Positions 25,737 through 34,739 are shown, counted from the first letter of the stretch. The stretch is DNA of 42,428 bases from Sphingomonas sp. (GCA_019744885.1 JAIETY010000170.1:1-42428), one strand, 5' to 3'. Notes: generated by a model not told the origin, from the letters alone. Translations and numbers: made by a program.

Positions 25737-26665
25737 GCCTCGCCTTCGTTACTGGTGCAGGCGGCTTTATCGGCCGCCACCTCGTGCGGCACCTCGCCGC
25801 CGAGGGGACGCGCGTCGCAGGGCTCGACCTGATCGATGCCGAGGCCTGCGCGCTGACTGGCGCGACCTGCGGATGGCGGACCGGCGCACTGTCGCAAGCC
25901 GGTCTGGATGCGATGTCGGCGACAGCAGGCGTGCCCGACACCGTCTATCACCTCGCGGGCGGATCGTCGGTCGGTGCGTCGCTGGCCGACCCTTATGGTG
26001 ATTTCACCGCGACGGTGGGCGGCACCGGGATGCTGCTCGACTGGCTGCGCGGTCACGCGCCCGCCACCCGGCTGGTGATCGTGTCGTCGGCCGCAGTGTA
26101 TGGCAATCTCCACGCGGGGGCGATCAGCGAGGATGCCGCGACAGCCCCGTTCAGCCCCTATGGCGCACACAAGTTTGCAATGGAGGCGATCTGTCGCGGC
26201 TGGGCGGGCAGCTTTGCGCTGAACGTCGTCGCGGTGCGGCTGTTCTCGGTCTATGGCCCCGGGCTTGCCAAGCAGCTGCTGTGGGATTTGTGCGGCAAGC
26301 TCGCGAGCGAGGCGGAGACGGTGACGCTGGGCGGCACCGGTAACGAACTGCGCGACTGGACGCATGTCGACGACGTGGTGCGTGCGCTGGTCGCCGCCAC
26401 CCCTCTAGCCAGCCCGGCGATGCCGGTGGTCAACGCAGGTTCGGGCCGCGCGGGCAGCGTGCGGCGAATCGCCGAAAGCGTTGCGCTTGCGTTCGGGCGC
26501 GATCCGGCCTGCCTGCGTTTTTCGGGGCAGAGCCGCGCGGGCGACCCGTTCAGCCTGGTCGCGGCGCCGGGCTCGCTCCATGCCGCCGGGTTCGGCTGGA
26601 ACGTCGATGTCGACGCCGGGCTGGCGGATTATGTCCGCTGGTACAAGACAGCGGTGCAGCCATGA
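25733..26665 (+). CDS. NAD(P)-dependent nucleotide-sugar epimerase/4-ketoreductase
   Basis: The product is 310 residues, starting at GTG 25733. It has the SDR cofactor motif VTGAGGFIGRHL (residues 6-17), YHLAGGSSVG, the catalytic VSSAAVYGN, and the active-site YGAHK. The RLFSVYGPGLAKQLLWDL segment is reminiscent of WbpV/WbpK-type reductases that convert UDP-4-keto-6-deoxy-GlcNAc to UDP-QuiNAc or UDP-FucNAc. That would make it the partner of the WbpM-like dehydratase at 34740. A general sugar 4-epimerase is the alternative. It overlaps both neighbours by 4 bp, so it is firmly within an operon. Confidence 0.85.
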   Translation: MSLAFVTGAGGFIGRHLVRHLAAEGTRVAGLDLIDAEACALTGATCGWRTGALSQAGLDAMSATAGVPDTVYHLAGGSSVGASLADPYGDFTATVGGTGMLLDWLRGHAPATRLVIVSSAAVYGNLHAGAISEDAATAPFSPYGAHKFAMEAICRGWAGSFALNVVAVRLFSVYGPGLAKQLLWDLCGKLASEAETVTLGGTGNELRDWTHVDDVVRALVAATPLASPAMPVVNAGSGRAGSVRRIAESVALAFGRDPACLRFSGQSRAGDPFSLVAAPGSLHAAGFGWNVDVDAGLADYVRWYKTAVQP

Positions 26666-27831
26666 TTCGCCTCGCGATCCCGCCGATCGGCGGCAAGGGC
26701 TGGTTCGGCGGCTGGATGTACATGCGAAACATGGTCCGCGCGCTGGCCGAACATGGCGATCCGGACATCGAAACGCTATTGTTCCTGGGCCCGGATCGCG
26801 CCGATGATCGCTATGTGCGCGATCTGCCGGACCTGCCGCGGACGCGCGTTATCATCGACCCCGCCTTTGCGGAGGACCGCGTGCGCGGCGGAATTGGTCG
26901 CGCGCTGGTCACGGGACACAATGCACCACTGCTTGCTACTTATAGACGCGAAGGCGTCGATGTCGCCTTCTGCCCGGCGATCTATCTCGGATGGCGCAGT
27001 CCCATCCCCTCGATCGCGTGGATTCCCGATTTCCAGCACCGTCGGCTGCCGCACATGTTCGGTCGCGCGACATGGTGGAAACGCGACCTCGGCTTTCGGG
27101 CGCAGGTCGCATCAAGCGCGATCATCATCCTCAGCAGCGAGGATGCCGAACGCGACTGCCTTGCCTTCTACCCCGGCGCCCGCGATCGCACGCGAGTCGC
27201 GCGCTTTGCGGTGCCGATCGATGGCTGGCCCACCGCTGATGCGGCCTGGGCGCGGCTGCGGGCGGAAGAGATAGCGGAGGACTTCGTCTTCCTCCCCAAC
27301 CAGCTCTGGCAGCACAAGAACCATATGCTCGCGGTCGAGGCCGCCGGACTGCTCGCGCAGCGGGGATCCAATCGCCAGATCTTGGTGACCGGTCACGGCG
27401 AAGACCCGCGCCGACCCGGATATCGTGCAGAGATCGAAGCGCGGATCGCAGCACTCGGCGCGGGCGAGCACATTCGGCTGCTCGGCAGCGTGGATCATGG
27501 CTTGGTGCAAGCGATGATGATCGGCGCCACGGCGCTGCTCAATCCATCGCGGTTCGAGGGCTGGAGCACGACAGTGGAAGAAGCCAAGGCAGTCGGGACG
27601 CCGATGCTGCTGTCCGATCTCCCCGTCCACCGCGAGCAGGCACCCGACGCGCGCTTCTTTGCGACAGACGACGCAGCCGCGCTGGCCGATGCGATCGAAG
27701 CGGCACCGCCGCGCTCATTTGCGCAGGTTGAGAGCGCAGTAGCCGGGGCGCGAGAAGCCTCGCGCGCGCGTCAATCTGCCTTTGCATCGGTGGTATCGCG
27801 GGTGGCGCGCGAGGCAGCAGGTCGCGGTTGA
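26662..27831 (+). CDS. Glycosyltransferase family 4 protein
   Basis: The product is 389 residues, a GT-B fold enzyme. The N-terminal domain contains the glycine-rich PIGGKGWFGGWMYM stretch that follows strand 1. The C-terminal domain has FLPNQLWQHKNH, IRLLGSVDHGLVQAMM and the nucleotide-sugar-binding E-x7-E region in ALLNPSRFEGWSTTVEEAKAVG, a classic retaining GT4 hallmark. It acts at the cytoplasmic face, adding one sugar to the repeat unit. The start overlaps the upstream reductase stop by 4 bp. A gap of 176 bp follows before the acyltransferase gene, so a new transcript may start there. Confidence 0.9.
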   Translation: MIRLAIPPIGGKGWFGGWMYMRNMVRALAEHGDPDIETLLFLGPDRADDRYVRDLPDLPRTRVIIDPAFAEDRVRGGIGRALVTGHNAPLLATYRREGVDVAFCPAIYLGWRSPIPSIAWIPDFQHRRLPHMFGRATWWKRDLGFRAQVASSAIIILSSEDAERDCLAFYPGARDRTRVARFAVPIDGWPTADAAWARLRAEEIAEDFVFLPNQLWQHKNHMLAVEAAGLLAQRGSNRQILVTGHGEDPRRPGYRAEIEARIAALGAGEHIRLLGSVDHGLVQAMMIGATALLNPSRFEGWSTTVEEAKAVGTPMLLSDLPVHREQAPDARFFATDDAAALADAIEAAPPRSFAQVESAVAGAREASRARQSAFASVVSRVAREAAGRG

Positions 27832-28007
27832 CTGGTGCGCGCAGGCCTTGGGCATTGGCTGGCGGCGCGCATGACAGATTTGGCGTCATGACGACGGCAG
27901 ATTGACGGCGTTGTCGGTGGACGAAACGCAGTATGTTCCTCTAGAGCACCCGCGTTCGCCGGACCGCCTGAATGGGTTTTGCGAGCACCCAGGCTAAGGG
28001 GCCGACG

Positions 28008-28643
28008 ATGTTCACCGCCAGATTTGACGAACCTCGACGAATCACCAGCGAGGAAGCGCTGCGGGCCGCATTTGGCTCGCCCCTGCTCTATCTCGCGGCG
28101 GGCGCAAGCGTCGAATTTGATGGCGATATCGCCTTGGCGCATGATGTCTCGTTCGCGGGCGTCTGCGCGATCGGGAACGGAACTAGCATCGACACCGGTA
28201 GCGTGCTCACCAATGTCCGCCTGGGAACTGGCAACCGGGTGCGCCCCTATTCGATCCTGAGCGATGTGGCGGCCGGTGAGCGAAACCTGTTCGGTCCCTT
28301 CTGTTTCGTACGCGATGGCGTGCAGGTGGGGGACGATTGCATCCTCGGGGCGCATGTCGAAGCGACGCGCAGCCGCTTTGGAAGCGGCGTCAAAATCTCG
28401 CACCGCGCCTTCGTGGGCGATGCCGATGTCGGTCAGGGAACGATCATCGGCGCGGGCGTGGTGTTCTGCAACTGGGACGGCCAGGGCCGTCAATCGACGC
28501 AGGTCGGCGCCAATGCCGTCATCGGGTCGGGCAGCCTGATCGTGCCCCCGCTTACGGTCGGTGAAGCGGCGGTGATCGCCGCCGGATCGACCGTCACCAA
28601 AGACGTCGCCGCGCACGCGAAGATCATCCAGAAGCGAGTTTGA
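28008..28643 (+). CDS. Left-handed beta-helix acyltransferase (hexapeptide repeat)
   Basis: The product is 211 residues. Hexapeptide repeats ([LIV]GxxxX type) run through most of the protein: for example AIGNGTSIDTGSVL, RLGTGNRVRPYSIL, QVGDDCILGAHVE, FGSGVKISHRAFVGDADVGQGTIIGAGVVF and AVIGSGSLIVP. The pattern resembles the C-terminal acetyltransferase domain of GlmU, including KISHRAFVGDADVG and a terminal VIAAGSTVTKDV. It probably transfers an acetyl or other acyl group to an amino sugar or sugar hydroxyl. ATG at 28008 is chosen because AAGGGG lies 6 nt upstream; ATG at 27972 is in frame but unsupported. It lies 4 bp before the initiating transferase gene. Confidence 0.87.
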   Translation: MFTARFDEPRRITSEEALRAAFGSPLLYLAAGASVEFDGDIALAHDVSFAGVCAIGNGTSIDTGSVLTNVRLGTGNRVRPYSILSDVAAGERNLFGPFCFVRDGVQVGDDCILGAHVEATRSRFGSGVKISHRAFVGDADVGQGTIIGAGVVFCNWDGQGRQSTQVGANAVIGSGSLIVPPLTVGEAAVIAAGSTVTKDVAAHAKIIQKRV

Positions 28644-28647
28644 TACG

Positions 28648-29652
28648 GTGCCGACAAATCCTTCGCTGCTGACCCCAGCGCTTGTGCTTTTCGCAGGGCT
28701 GGTTGTCATCCTTACTTTCGCCGCCGGGCTGGCATATCGACGCGTCTGGTTGCGAGTGCGCCGCGATGGGGTGACGCCGACCGGCTTCGGCGCGCTGCTG
28801 GCGCCGGTGATGCTGGGGGCCGCGCTGATCACTTATCCCATGACCGCGCTGATCATGTCGCTTGCAATCGTAAGCGTCGTCACCGCGATCTACTGGATCG
28901 ACGATCTCGTGCACCTTAGCGCGCGGTTTCGCATCGTCATCAGCTTGCTCGCGGGGATGGGCATCGTCTTTGCGTATCTGTCGGGGATCGGATTCAGCTG
29001 GCCGGCCTTGCTGGCGGCGAGCCTCGTCGCCGGTTGCCTCTGTGTCGCGCTGACCAACATGGTCAATTTTTGTGATGGCGCCGATCTCAACCTGGCGAGC
29101 TTCATTGCCCTCACCGCAATGATGGTGCTGCTGTTCTCGCCCGCCGCTCGCGATTGGGTTCCGGTCTCGGTCGGGGCGCTGGCGTTTATCGTGCCCTTCG
29201 GAGTGATGAACAGCCGCCCGCGTACGATTTACCTCGGCGATTCGGGCAGCTTTGCCTTCGCCGGACTGCTGACGGCGATGGCCGTCGCTTTTTTCGAGAA
29301 CGTCGCCAACCTCGCGCCCGAAGCGGCTATCCCGGCGGCGCTGCCCACGCTCGATGTCGCTTATGTGTTTGCCGTGCGGATCATCGAAAAACACGACCTG
29401 CTGACGCGCAACTACCTCCACCTCTACCAGCGCCTCAACCGGCGCCACAAAGGCTTTGGCTACCTGCTGCCCCAGTTCGTCAACGTCGCGCTTTGTCTCG
29501 CCGCCGCGGCCTTGTTGCAGATGGGGGGCATCGGTCGGATCGTTTCGGTCATCGTGGCGATGGTGGTGGTGACGGTTCCGTTCTACCTTGGCTGCCGCCG
29601 GATCTTTCTGGCCGGCGCGCCCGAGGGACCGCTTTACGAGACCAGTCGGTGA
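28648..29652 (+). CDS. WecA/WbpL-like undecaprenyl-phosphate sugar-1-phosphate transferase
   Basis: The product is 334 residues, a polytopic membrane enzyme of the MraY/WecA family starting at GTG 28648. Catalytic aspartates are visible in DDLVH (85-86), NFCDGAD (Asp143) and LGDSGS (Asp198). The C-terminal HLYQRLNRRHKGFGYLL fits the His-containing cytoplasmic loop of WecA/WbpL proteins. It moves a HexNAc-1-phosphate from a UDP-sugar to undecaprenyl phosphate, starting the repeat unit. It is the only initiating transferase in the window. The donor is unknown, but the WbpM-like dehydratase and the reductase at 25733 suggest QuiNAc or FucNAc, as for WbpL. Its stop overlaps the next gene by 4 bp. 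Confidence 0.9.
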   Translation: MPTNPSLLTPALVLFAGLVVILTFAAGLAYRRVWLRVRRDGVTPTGFGALLAPVMLGAALITYPMTALIMSLAIVSVVTAIYWIDDLVHLSARFRIVISLLAGMGIVFAYLSGIGFSWPALLAASLVAGCLCVALTNMVNFCDGADLNLASFIALTAMMVLLFSPAARDWVPVSVGALAFIVPFGVMNSRPRTIYLGDSGSFAFAGLLTAMAVAFFENVANLAPEAAIPAALPTLDVAYVFAVRIIEKHDLLTRNYLHLYQRLNRRHKGFGYLLPQFVNVALCLAAAALLQMGGIGRIVSVIVAMVVVTVPFYLGCRRIFLAGAPEGPLYETSR

Positions 29653-30581
29653 GCCGCTGGGAAAGCTTCTGCGTTGTCGGGATCGGCGGGCATGCGCGCA
29701 CCAAGCTCATCCCCGCGATCAAGGCAAATGGGCAGTCGATCGCCGGACTCGTGTCTCGGCAGCCGCCCGAAGCGCTCCCCGATGCCCCGATTTTCGGAAC
29801 GCTCGACGCGGCACTAGCGGGCGTTCCGAGCGATACGGTGTTCGTGATCGCGAGTCCCCCATCGGCGCATCATGCACAGGTCCGTGCCGTGATCGACGCG
29901 GGCTTCGACGTGATCGTCGAAAAGCCCGCCTTCGTTACCGCGGTCGAAGCGCGCGACGTTACCGCCAGGTGCGCTGCCACCGGCACCGTGCTGGTCGAAG
30001 CATTCATGCAGCGCCACACCGGGCTGTATCGGCGCGTGCTCGATTTTTGCGCCGCGCACAGGGTTGCTGCGATCGATCTCGCCTTCGTCATCCCGGCGAT
30101 GCCCAGCGGGACGTTCCGCAGCGAAAGCGATCTCGGCGCGTCGAGCTTGTACGACATCGGCTGCTATATCCTCGCACTCCTCGGCGATCTGCGGCTCGAC
30201 CTGAGTGCGCTTGAGATTACCGCCGTCCGCGAAACCGGGACAATGGCCGAGGCCGTCGATCTTGCGGGTATACTCGATGGCATCGCGGTCACCGCCACCA
30301 TTGGCGTCGGCCCGGAATATCGGAACCGTGCCAGCGTGGGGCTGGCGGACGATTCCAAAACCAGCTTCCACCCGATATTCTACGGCCGCCCGGGGTTGAA
30401 GACGATCGGCGAGGAACAGATCGAAGACGGCAATGCTTTCGAAGCCATGTTCGCGGTGCCGCGCACACAATGGTTGCGGGACCAGGACGAGCGCTTTGCG
30501 GGGATCATCGCGGTCACCGCGCGGCTTGAGGCACTGGCCGCGCAACTCGAAAAATTCCGGGCCGATTTAGGCAAGCGATAA
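29649..30581 (+). CDS. Gfo/Idh/MocA family oxidoreductase
   Basis: The product is 310 residues. The N-terminal Rossmann motif is VVGIGGHARTKLIPAI, and VFVIASPPSAHHAQVRAVIDAGFDVIVEKPAF contains the EKP signature whose lysine is catalytic in this family. The C-terminal half shows the family's beta-sheet domain with SLYDIGCYILALLGDL. Members oxidise or reduce sugars and nucleotide sugars with NAD(P). GTG at 29649 is chosen: it overlaps the transferase stop (GTGA) and begins the family sequence, whereas the frame upstream lies over another gene. In the operon it precedes a cupin and a C-methyltransferase, and may act on a 3-keto or 4-keto sugar intermediate (inference). Confidence 0.9.
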   Translation: MSRWESFCVVGIGGHARTKLIPAIKANGQSIAGLVSRQPPEALPDAPIFGTLDAALAGVPSDTVFVIASPPSAHHAQVRAVIDAGFDVIVEKPAFVTAVEARDVTARCAATGTVLVEAFMQRHTGLYRRVLDFCAAHRVAAIDLAFVIPAMPSGTFRSESDLGASSLYDIGCYILALLGDLRLDLSALEITAVRETGTMAEAVDLAGILDGIAVTATIGVGPEYRNRASVGLADDSKTSFHPIFYGRPGLKTIGEEQIEDGNAFEAMFAVPRTQWLRDQDERFAGIIAVTARLEALAAQLEKFRADLGKR

Positions 30582-30682
30582 CTCCTTTGCGCCTTGCGGC
30601 CATATCAAAATGTTCTATGGGTCCCACGTCGAATTCTGGGCCATCCACGGCGACCGCCGGGACCTTTCTGGGGAGCTTTCCA

Positions 30683-31111
30683 ATGTCGTTGCCGCGCAAA
30701 TCCACTCTGTTTCCGAACATCCAGCGCGATGCCGATGAACGTGGGGGCATCCTCTCGATCGTCGACGAAACCGTTCAGAACGTGTCGATCATCACCTGCA
30801 ATCCTGGCGCGCTCCGGTCCAACCACTGGCACCACAAAGACTTTCACTTCATGTACATCCTGGAAGGTGAAATCGACTATTTCTACAAGGATGTCGATGA
30901 CGGCGAAATTAAGTATCTGAAGGTGCGCAAGGGCGACAACATCTTCACGCCCGATACCGAGCTTCACGCGACCTATTTCCCGGTCAAGACCGTGATGGTG
31001 GTCAGCAGCAAATATCCGCGCGACCAGGAAACTTATGAGGCGGACACCGTGCGTGAGCCGTTGATCACGCCGGAAAACCTCGAAGAAATGCTGGCCAAAT
31101 ACGCGCAATGA
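30683..31111 (+). CDS. Cupin-fold sugar isomerase/epimerase-like protein
   Basis: The product is 142 residues. It is a single cupin domain with the metal- or substrate-binding motif NHWHHKDFHFMYILEGEIDYF (His48, His50, His51) and a second motif around TPDTELHATYFPV. In polysaccharide loci such proteins resemble WxcM/FdtA-like or RmlC-like isomerases acting on dTDP- or UDP-keto-sugars. GGGAG lies about 8 nt upstream of ATG 30683; the frame is open upstream to 30587 with no family sequence. The stop overlaps the C-methyltransferase start (ATGA). A 101-bp gap separates it from the oxidoreductase. The catalytic activity cannot be settled from sequence. Confidence 0.8.
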   Translation: MSLPRKSTLFPNIQRDADERGGILSIVDETVQNVSIITCNPGALRSNHWHHKDFHFMYILEGEIDYFYKDVDDGEIKYLKVRKGDNIFTPDTELHATYFPVKTVMVVSSKYPRDQETYEADTVREPLITPENLEEMLAKYAQ

Positions 31112-32358
31112 ACGAGAGCGTTCGGGCGATCGTCGCGTGCCGCCTGTGCGGCGGCGGCGATCTCCAGCCCTATGTCGATTTCGGCATGGTGCCGCTGGGC
31201 AACAACCTGCAGCAGAGCCAGGAAGCGGCGCGCGCTGCCGATTCCTATCCGCTCGACGTCAACCGGTGCAGCGTTTGCGGGCATTTTCAGCTCGGCAACG
31301 CAGTCGTGCCCGATCTTCTTTATGCGACCAACTACACTTATCTGAGCGGGATCGGCGCCAGCTTCGTCAAGCATTTCGGCGAATATGCCGAATGGGCAGC
31401 GGCGCAGACCGGGGTTGGTGCCGGTTCGCTTGTCGTCGATGTCGGATCGAATGACGGCACCTGCCTCAAGGCGTTTCAGACGCGCGGCGCGCGCGTTTGC
31501 GGCGTCGACCCTGCCTCGCTCGCAGCGGGGATCGCCAACGAGAACGGCGTCGAGACGATAAACGCCTTCTTCGATGCGGACGCGGTCGCCGAAATCATCC
31601 GCCGCCATGGGCAGGCCGATTTCGTGACCAGCCATAACGTGCTCGCCCATGTCGATGATCTGGCGGCGGTATTCCGCAACATCCATGCCTTGCTGAAGGA
31701 CAGCGGCCATTTCGCCTTCGAGATCGGCTATTTTCGCGAAGTGCTGCGCACCGGCTGCTTCGACACGATTTATCACGAGCATCTCGATTACCACCATGCC
31801 GCTCCCCTCGCCCGCCATTTGACGGCATTGGGTTTCGACTTGGTCGATCTGAGCGTGAACAACGTCCAGGGTGGTTCGCTGCGGCTGTTGCTGCAAAAGA
31901 CGGGCAAGGGCGACATCCGTGCCCAAGCCGAGGACTTCCTGGCGGAAGAGCGGCAGTCCGTCCTCTATGATGACGCGTTTCTTGTCGGCTGGAAAGCGCG
32001 CATCGACAGCCAGATGGGCGAGTTCCACCGCATCTTGCGGAACCATGCCGACAGCGGCGCCGCGATCATTGCCTATGGCGCGCCCACCAAGGCGACATTG
32101 TTGATGAAAATGGCCGGCCTCGGTGGCGACGAAGTCGCTTTCGTGGTGGAGGACAACATCCACAAGGCAGGCCGCTTCCTGCCGCGCACCGGTGTCGCGA
32201 TCAAGCCATCGTCGGCGCTCGATGACGTAAAGCCCGACGTCATCGTCATCTTCGCTTGGAATTTCGCGAACGACATCATCGGCAAGCTGCGCGGCAAGTT
32301 CGACCATCCGGTCGAAATCGTCGTGCCCCTGCCCGAACTGAGGAAGCTTGCGCTGTGA
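31108..32358 (+). CDS. Sugar C-methyltransferase (TylC3/NovU type, three-domain)
   Basis: The product is 416 residues. An N-terminal zinc-binding domain has two Cys pairs, Cys11/Cys14 (CRLC) and Cys54/Cys57 (CSVC). The SAM domain follows with motif I VVDVGSNDGTCL and SHNVLAHVDD. The diagnostic IYHEHLDYHH active-site segment lies near residue 228. A C-terminal Rossmann-like domain contains IAYGAPTKATLLM. This three-domain layout is that of C-methyltransferases that alkylate 4-keto-sugars at C3. It overlaps both neighbours by 4 bp. Which ketosugar it uses is unknown; 4-keto products of Gmd or of the WbpM-like dehydratase are candidates. Confidence 0.93.
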   Translation: MNESVRAIVACRLCGGGDLQPYVDFGMVPLGNNLQQSQEAARAADSYPLDVNRCSVCGHFQLGNAVVPDLLYATNYTYLSGIGASFVKHFGEYAEWAAAQTGVGAGSLVVDVGSNDGTCLKAFQTRGARVCGVDPASLAAGIANENGVETINAFFDADAVAEIIRRHGQADFVTSHNVLAHVDDLAAVFRNIHALLKDSGHFAFEIGYFREVLRTGCFDTIYHEHLDYHHAAPLARHLTALGFDLVDLSVNNVQGGSLRLLLQKTGKGDIRAQAEDFLAEERQSVLYDDAFLVGWKARIDSQMGEFHRILRNHADSGAAIIAYGAPTKATLLMKMAGLGGDEVAFVVEDNIHKAGRFLPRTGVAIKPSSALDDVKPDVIVIFAWNFANDIIGKLRGKFDHPVEIVVPLPELRKLAL

Positions 32359-33026
32359 TTGGAATGCCCAAACACCTGACCGTGATCGCGCCGCATCCCG
32401 ATGATGAGACGCTGGGCGCGGGCGGCACGATTGCCCGGTTTGCCGCCGAGGGCGTCGAAGTGTCGGTGCTCATCGTCAGCGGCCATCTGCCCCCGCTCTA
32501 CAAACCCGAAGCGTTTGAAACGACGCGGCGCGAGGCGGGCGAAGCCCTGAATATCCTCGGCGTCCACCGGGTGGAATTCATGGAAGTCCCGGCAACTTAC
32601 GTGCACCAGCGCCCGATCGCTGAGATCAATGGCGCGATCAACAAATTTGTCCGCGCGACCAATCCCGAATGGGTGCTCCTGCCCTTCCCCGACCGCCACA
32701 TCGATCATCGCACGATCTTTGATGCATCTGTGGTCGCCTGCCGTCCGGTGCACGCAGCCGCGCCGAGCGTGGTCCTTGCCTATGAAACGCTTTCGGAAAC
32801 GCATTGGAATGTCGGCGGTATCGAGCCCGCGTTCATCCCGGACTTCTATGTCGACATCAGCCAGTATCTCGATCGCAAACAGGCCGCGCTGAACGCTTAT
32901 GCCTCACAAGTACATGAGGCGCCGTCGCGATCGATCGAAGCCTGCACGGCGCTCGCCAAGTTCCGAGGAAGTCAGAACGGCTGCGATCATGCCGAGGCAT
33001 TCAAGGTCGTACGTATCGTCGTTTGA
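32355..33026 (+). CDS. PIG-L family deacetylase
   Basis: The product is 223 residues from GTG 32355. The zinc-binding motif PHPDDETLGAGG is at residues 13-24, and later PFPDRHIDHRTIFDASVVA supplies the second HxxH-type ligand set. The family removes N-acetyl groups from GlcNAc-like residues (LmbE/PIG-L/MshB). It is coupled to the C-methyltransferase by a GTGA overlap; an ATG at 32364 is the alternative start. In this operon it could free an amino group that the beta-helix acyltransferase at 28008 then re-acylates. It ends 29 bp before the convergent glycosyltransferase gene. Confidence 0.92.
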   Translation: MIGMPKHLTVIAPHPDDETLGAGGTIARFAAEGVEVSVLIVSGHLPPLYKPEAFETTRREAGEALNILGVHRVEFMEVPATYVHQRPIAEINGAINKFVRATNPEWVLLPFPDRHIDHRTIFDASVVACRPVHAAAPSVVLAYETLSETHWNVGGIEPAFIPDFYVDISQYLDRKQAALNAYASQVHEAPSRSIEACTALAKFRGSQNGCDHAEAFKVVRIVV

Positions 33027-33055
33027 CGCTATAGCGCCGCGCTGGCGCCAAGCGC

Positions 33056-34270
33056 TCAGCTGAGCGCCTTTCGATAAAGCGCAATCGCGTGATGCACCAA
33101 ATACCGATCGAGTACGGCTTGCCGTGCATTGCTGCCCCGGCGCTGGGCTTCCTGCAAGCCTGTGGGCGCAGCGAGCGACTTGACCAGATCGGCCAGTTCG
33201 CGCGCATCAGACCGGTCAAGGACCCAGCCTGACTCCGATGCTTTCAGCTCACGCGCGAGTTCGGACGCGGGATGCGCGGAGGCAATGATCGGCACACCGG
33301 CCGCCATCACATTGTACATCCGGCTCGGCACCGAAAGGCCCAGCATGCCGTCGATGAACGAAATCACGGTCGCGTCACTCGTCGTCAACATCTGGCCGAG
33401 CACCTCGCGCGGCTGACGCGGCAGGCAAATGACATTATCCTTGGTTTCGGTGTCATGGTCGACCAGACTCGACTTTGCGCCCGCACCGACCAGCAGAAAC
33501 ACAATTTCCGGCTGATCGGCCAACAGCTTCGCTGCATCGAGGAGCAGCTGGATGTCGTGCGTCCGCCCGAAATTGCCCGAAAACTGGACGATGAATTTGC
33601 CAGTGAGGCCGTGCGCGGCGCGGAACGGATTCGATGCGCGATCGATCGGGACAATGTCCGGATCCGCCCAGTTGGGGATGACGGCAATGGCGCGTTCGGC
33701 GCCGCCAAGCTTTTGCTGCACGATCAGCTTCATGTCTTCGCCGAGCACGACGAAGCCGTCGAACATTGCATATGACGTGCGGAACAGCGCAGCGAGCACC
33801 CGGTAAATCAGCGATGTCCGCCCCATGACGCCGGCCGCCGCCAACACCTCGGGATAGACGTCGTGCACCAACAAGGTGCTGCGGCACCCGCGCAGCTTGG
33901 CCGCCAGACCCACCAGAACCGGGACCGGCGGCGGGTTTGTGGCTGCGAGAATGCGATCCCCTTTGCGGAAGTGCCGGAGCGCGAAAATGAAGATCGTGAG
34001 CGTGAACGTCAGCGCGTTTACCAGGCGCGCAAACAGGCCGCCCTTGCGAAAGCGGGTGCCGCGTACGCGATGAATGTCGGTGTCGTGGCGCGCTTCTCGG
34101 CTCGGGGCCCGATTGCCGTCGCCGAAATAGTCCGGCTGGCCGCAAAGAACATGCACGTCGAAATCGACAGCCAGCCCCTCGGCCGTCTGAGTCAGAAGGT
34201 GGGATGCCGTCCCTTCTTCAGGATAATAAAGTTCCGAGACACACCAAAGGCGGGGACGATGATCGTTCAT
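33056..34270 (-). CDS. WbuB-like glycosyltransferase family 4 protein
   Basis: The product is 404 residues. The N-terminus (WCVSELYYPEEGTASHLLTQTAEGLA) and the segment ATNPPPVPVLVGLAAKLRG followed by HDVYPEVLAAAG are typical of WbuB-type glycosyltransferases, several of which transfer L-FucNAc or related 2-acetamido-6-deoxyhexoses as the second sugar. The donor domain has IVQFSGNFGRTHD, FLLVGAGAKSS and IISFIDGMLGLSVPSRMYNVMAAGVPIIA, the last containing the nucleotide-binding region. It is on the minus strand, divergent from the dehydratase gene with a 469-bp gap. The substrate is inferred from relatives only. Confidence 0.9.
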   Translation of the reverse strand: MNDHRPRLWCVSELYYPEEGTASHLLTQTAEGLAVDFDVHVLCGQPDYFGDGNRAPSREARHDTDIHRVRGTRFRKGGLFARLVNALTFTLTIFIFALRHFRKGDRILAATNPPPVPVLVGLAAKLRGCRSTLLVHDVYPEVLAAAGVMGRTSLIYRVLAALFRTSYAMFDGFVVLGEDMKLIVQQKLGGAERAIAVIPNWADPDIVPIDRASNPFRAAHGLTGKFIVQFSGNFGRTHDIQLLLDAAKLLADQPEIVFLLVGAGAKSSLVDHDTETKDNVICLPRQPREVLGQMLTTSDATVISFIDGMLGLSVPSRMYNVMAAGVPIIASAHPASELARELKASESGWVLDRSDARELADLVKSLAAPTGLQEAQRRGSNARQAVLDRYLVHHAIALYRKALS

Positions 34271-34739
34271 TTCAGCTTCCAGGAGAGGAGCGGCACTGTG
34301 CGTCCTGATAATTGGCCGGTCAGCTATCCGATAGGTTCAGACGCCGCAATGATTTTGGAGCGCGCATCCTGCCGCGACAGGCCGACGCCATGTGCCGATC
34401 CGCGAGCACCGCTCTGACTCGCCAGCGAGGGCGAATGCGGCGCCCAAGAAAGGGCGCCGGGCGCCGACAGCCGGTGGCGGCGTGTGCATTAAATTATCCC
34501 AACCACGCGCGTTGACGGATGGTGCTTGTCCGGAACATGCGATCAAGTTGCTTTCACAACTATCACCTGCTAGCCCCTCGGGGGCCCGCCGCCGGACATT
34601 TTTTGCAGCTTCACGCACAGGCGGGTCAGAGGGTACTGAGCGGGTAAAGCTGAAAAAAGCGCTCGGAGTCGGTCGGCGTAAGTCGCACAATTGACTTGTA
34701 TTTACCCTATCTGATCGCGGTCGCGAGGGAGGTCGTAGT
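34271..34739. other. Divergent intergenic region with a perfect hairpin
   Basis: No gene is recognised in these 469 bp. An 8-bp perfect inverted repeat, CGGCGCCC (34438-34445) and GGGCGCCG (34452-34459), with a 6-nt AAGAAA loop stands out. It has no T-run on either strand, so it is not a standard terminator; it could be an operator or lie in the leader of the minus-strand glycosyltransferase. The promoters of both flanking genes must lie here, but no clear hexamer pair was found. Confidence 0.5.

Noticed and set aside
29154..29648. 165-codon upstream extension of the Gfo/Idh oxidoreductase
   Set aside because: It lies wholly over the initiating transferase in another frame and is Arg-rich; the Rossmann motif starts just after GTG 29649.
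31033..32307. Long minus-strand open frame (about 424 codons) opposite the C-methyltransferase
   Set aside because: It is antisense to a gene with complete motifs; such shadow frames are expected in GC-rich DNA, and it shows no domain.
33052..33067. 16-bp perfect palindrome GCGCTCAGCTGAGCGC between convergent genes
   Set aside because: It overlaps the stop codon of the minus-strand glycosyltransferase and has no T-run, so I did not call it a terminator.
34690..34720. TTGACT followed by TATCTG before the dehydratase gene as a promoter
   Set aside because: The spacer is only about 11 bp, too short for a sigma-70 promoter.
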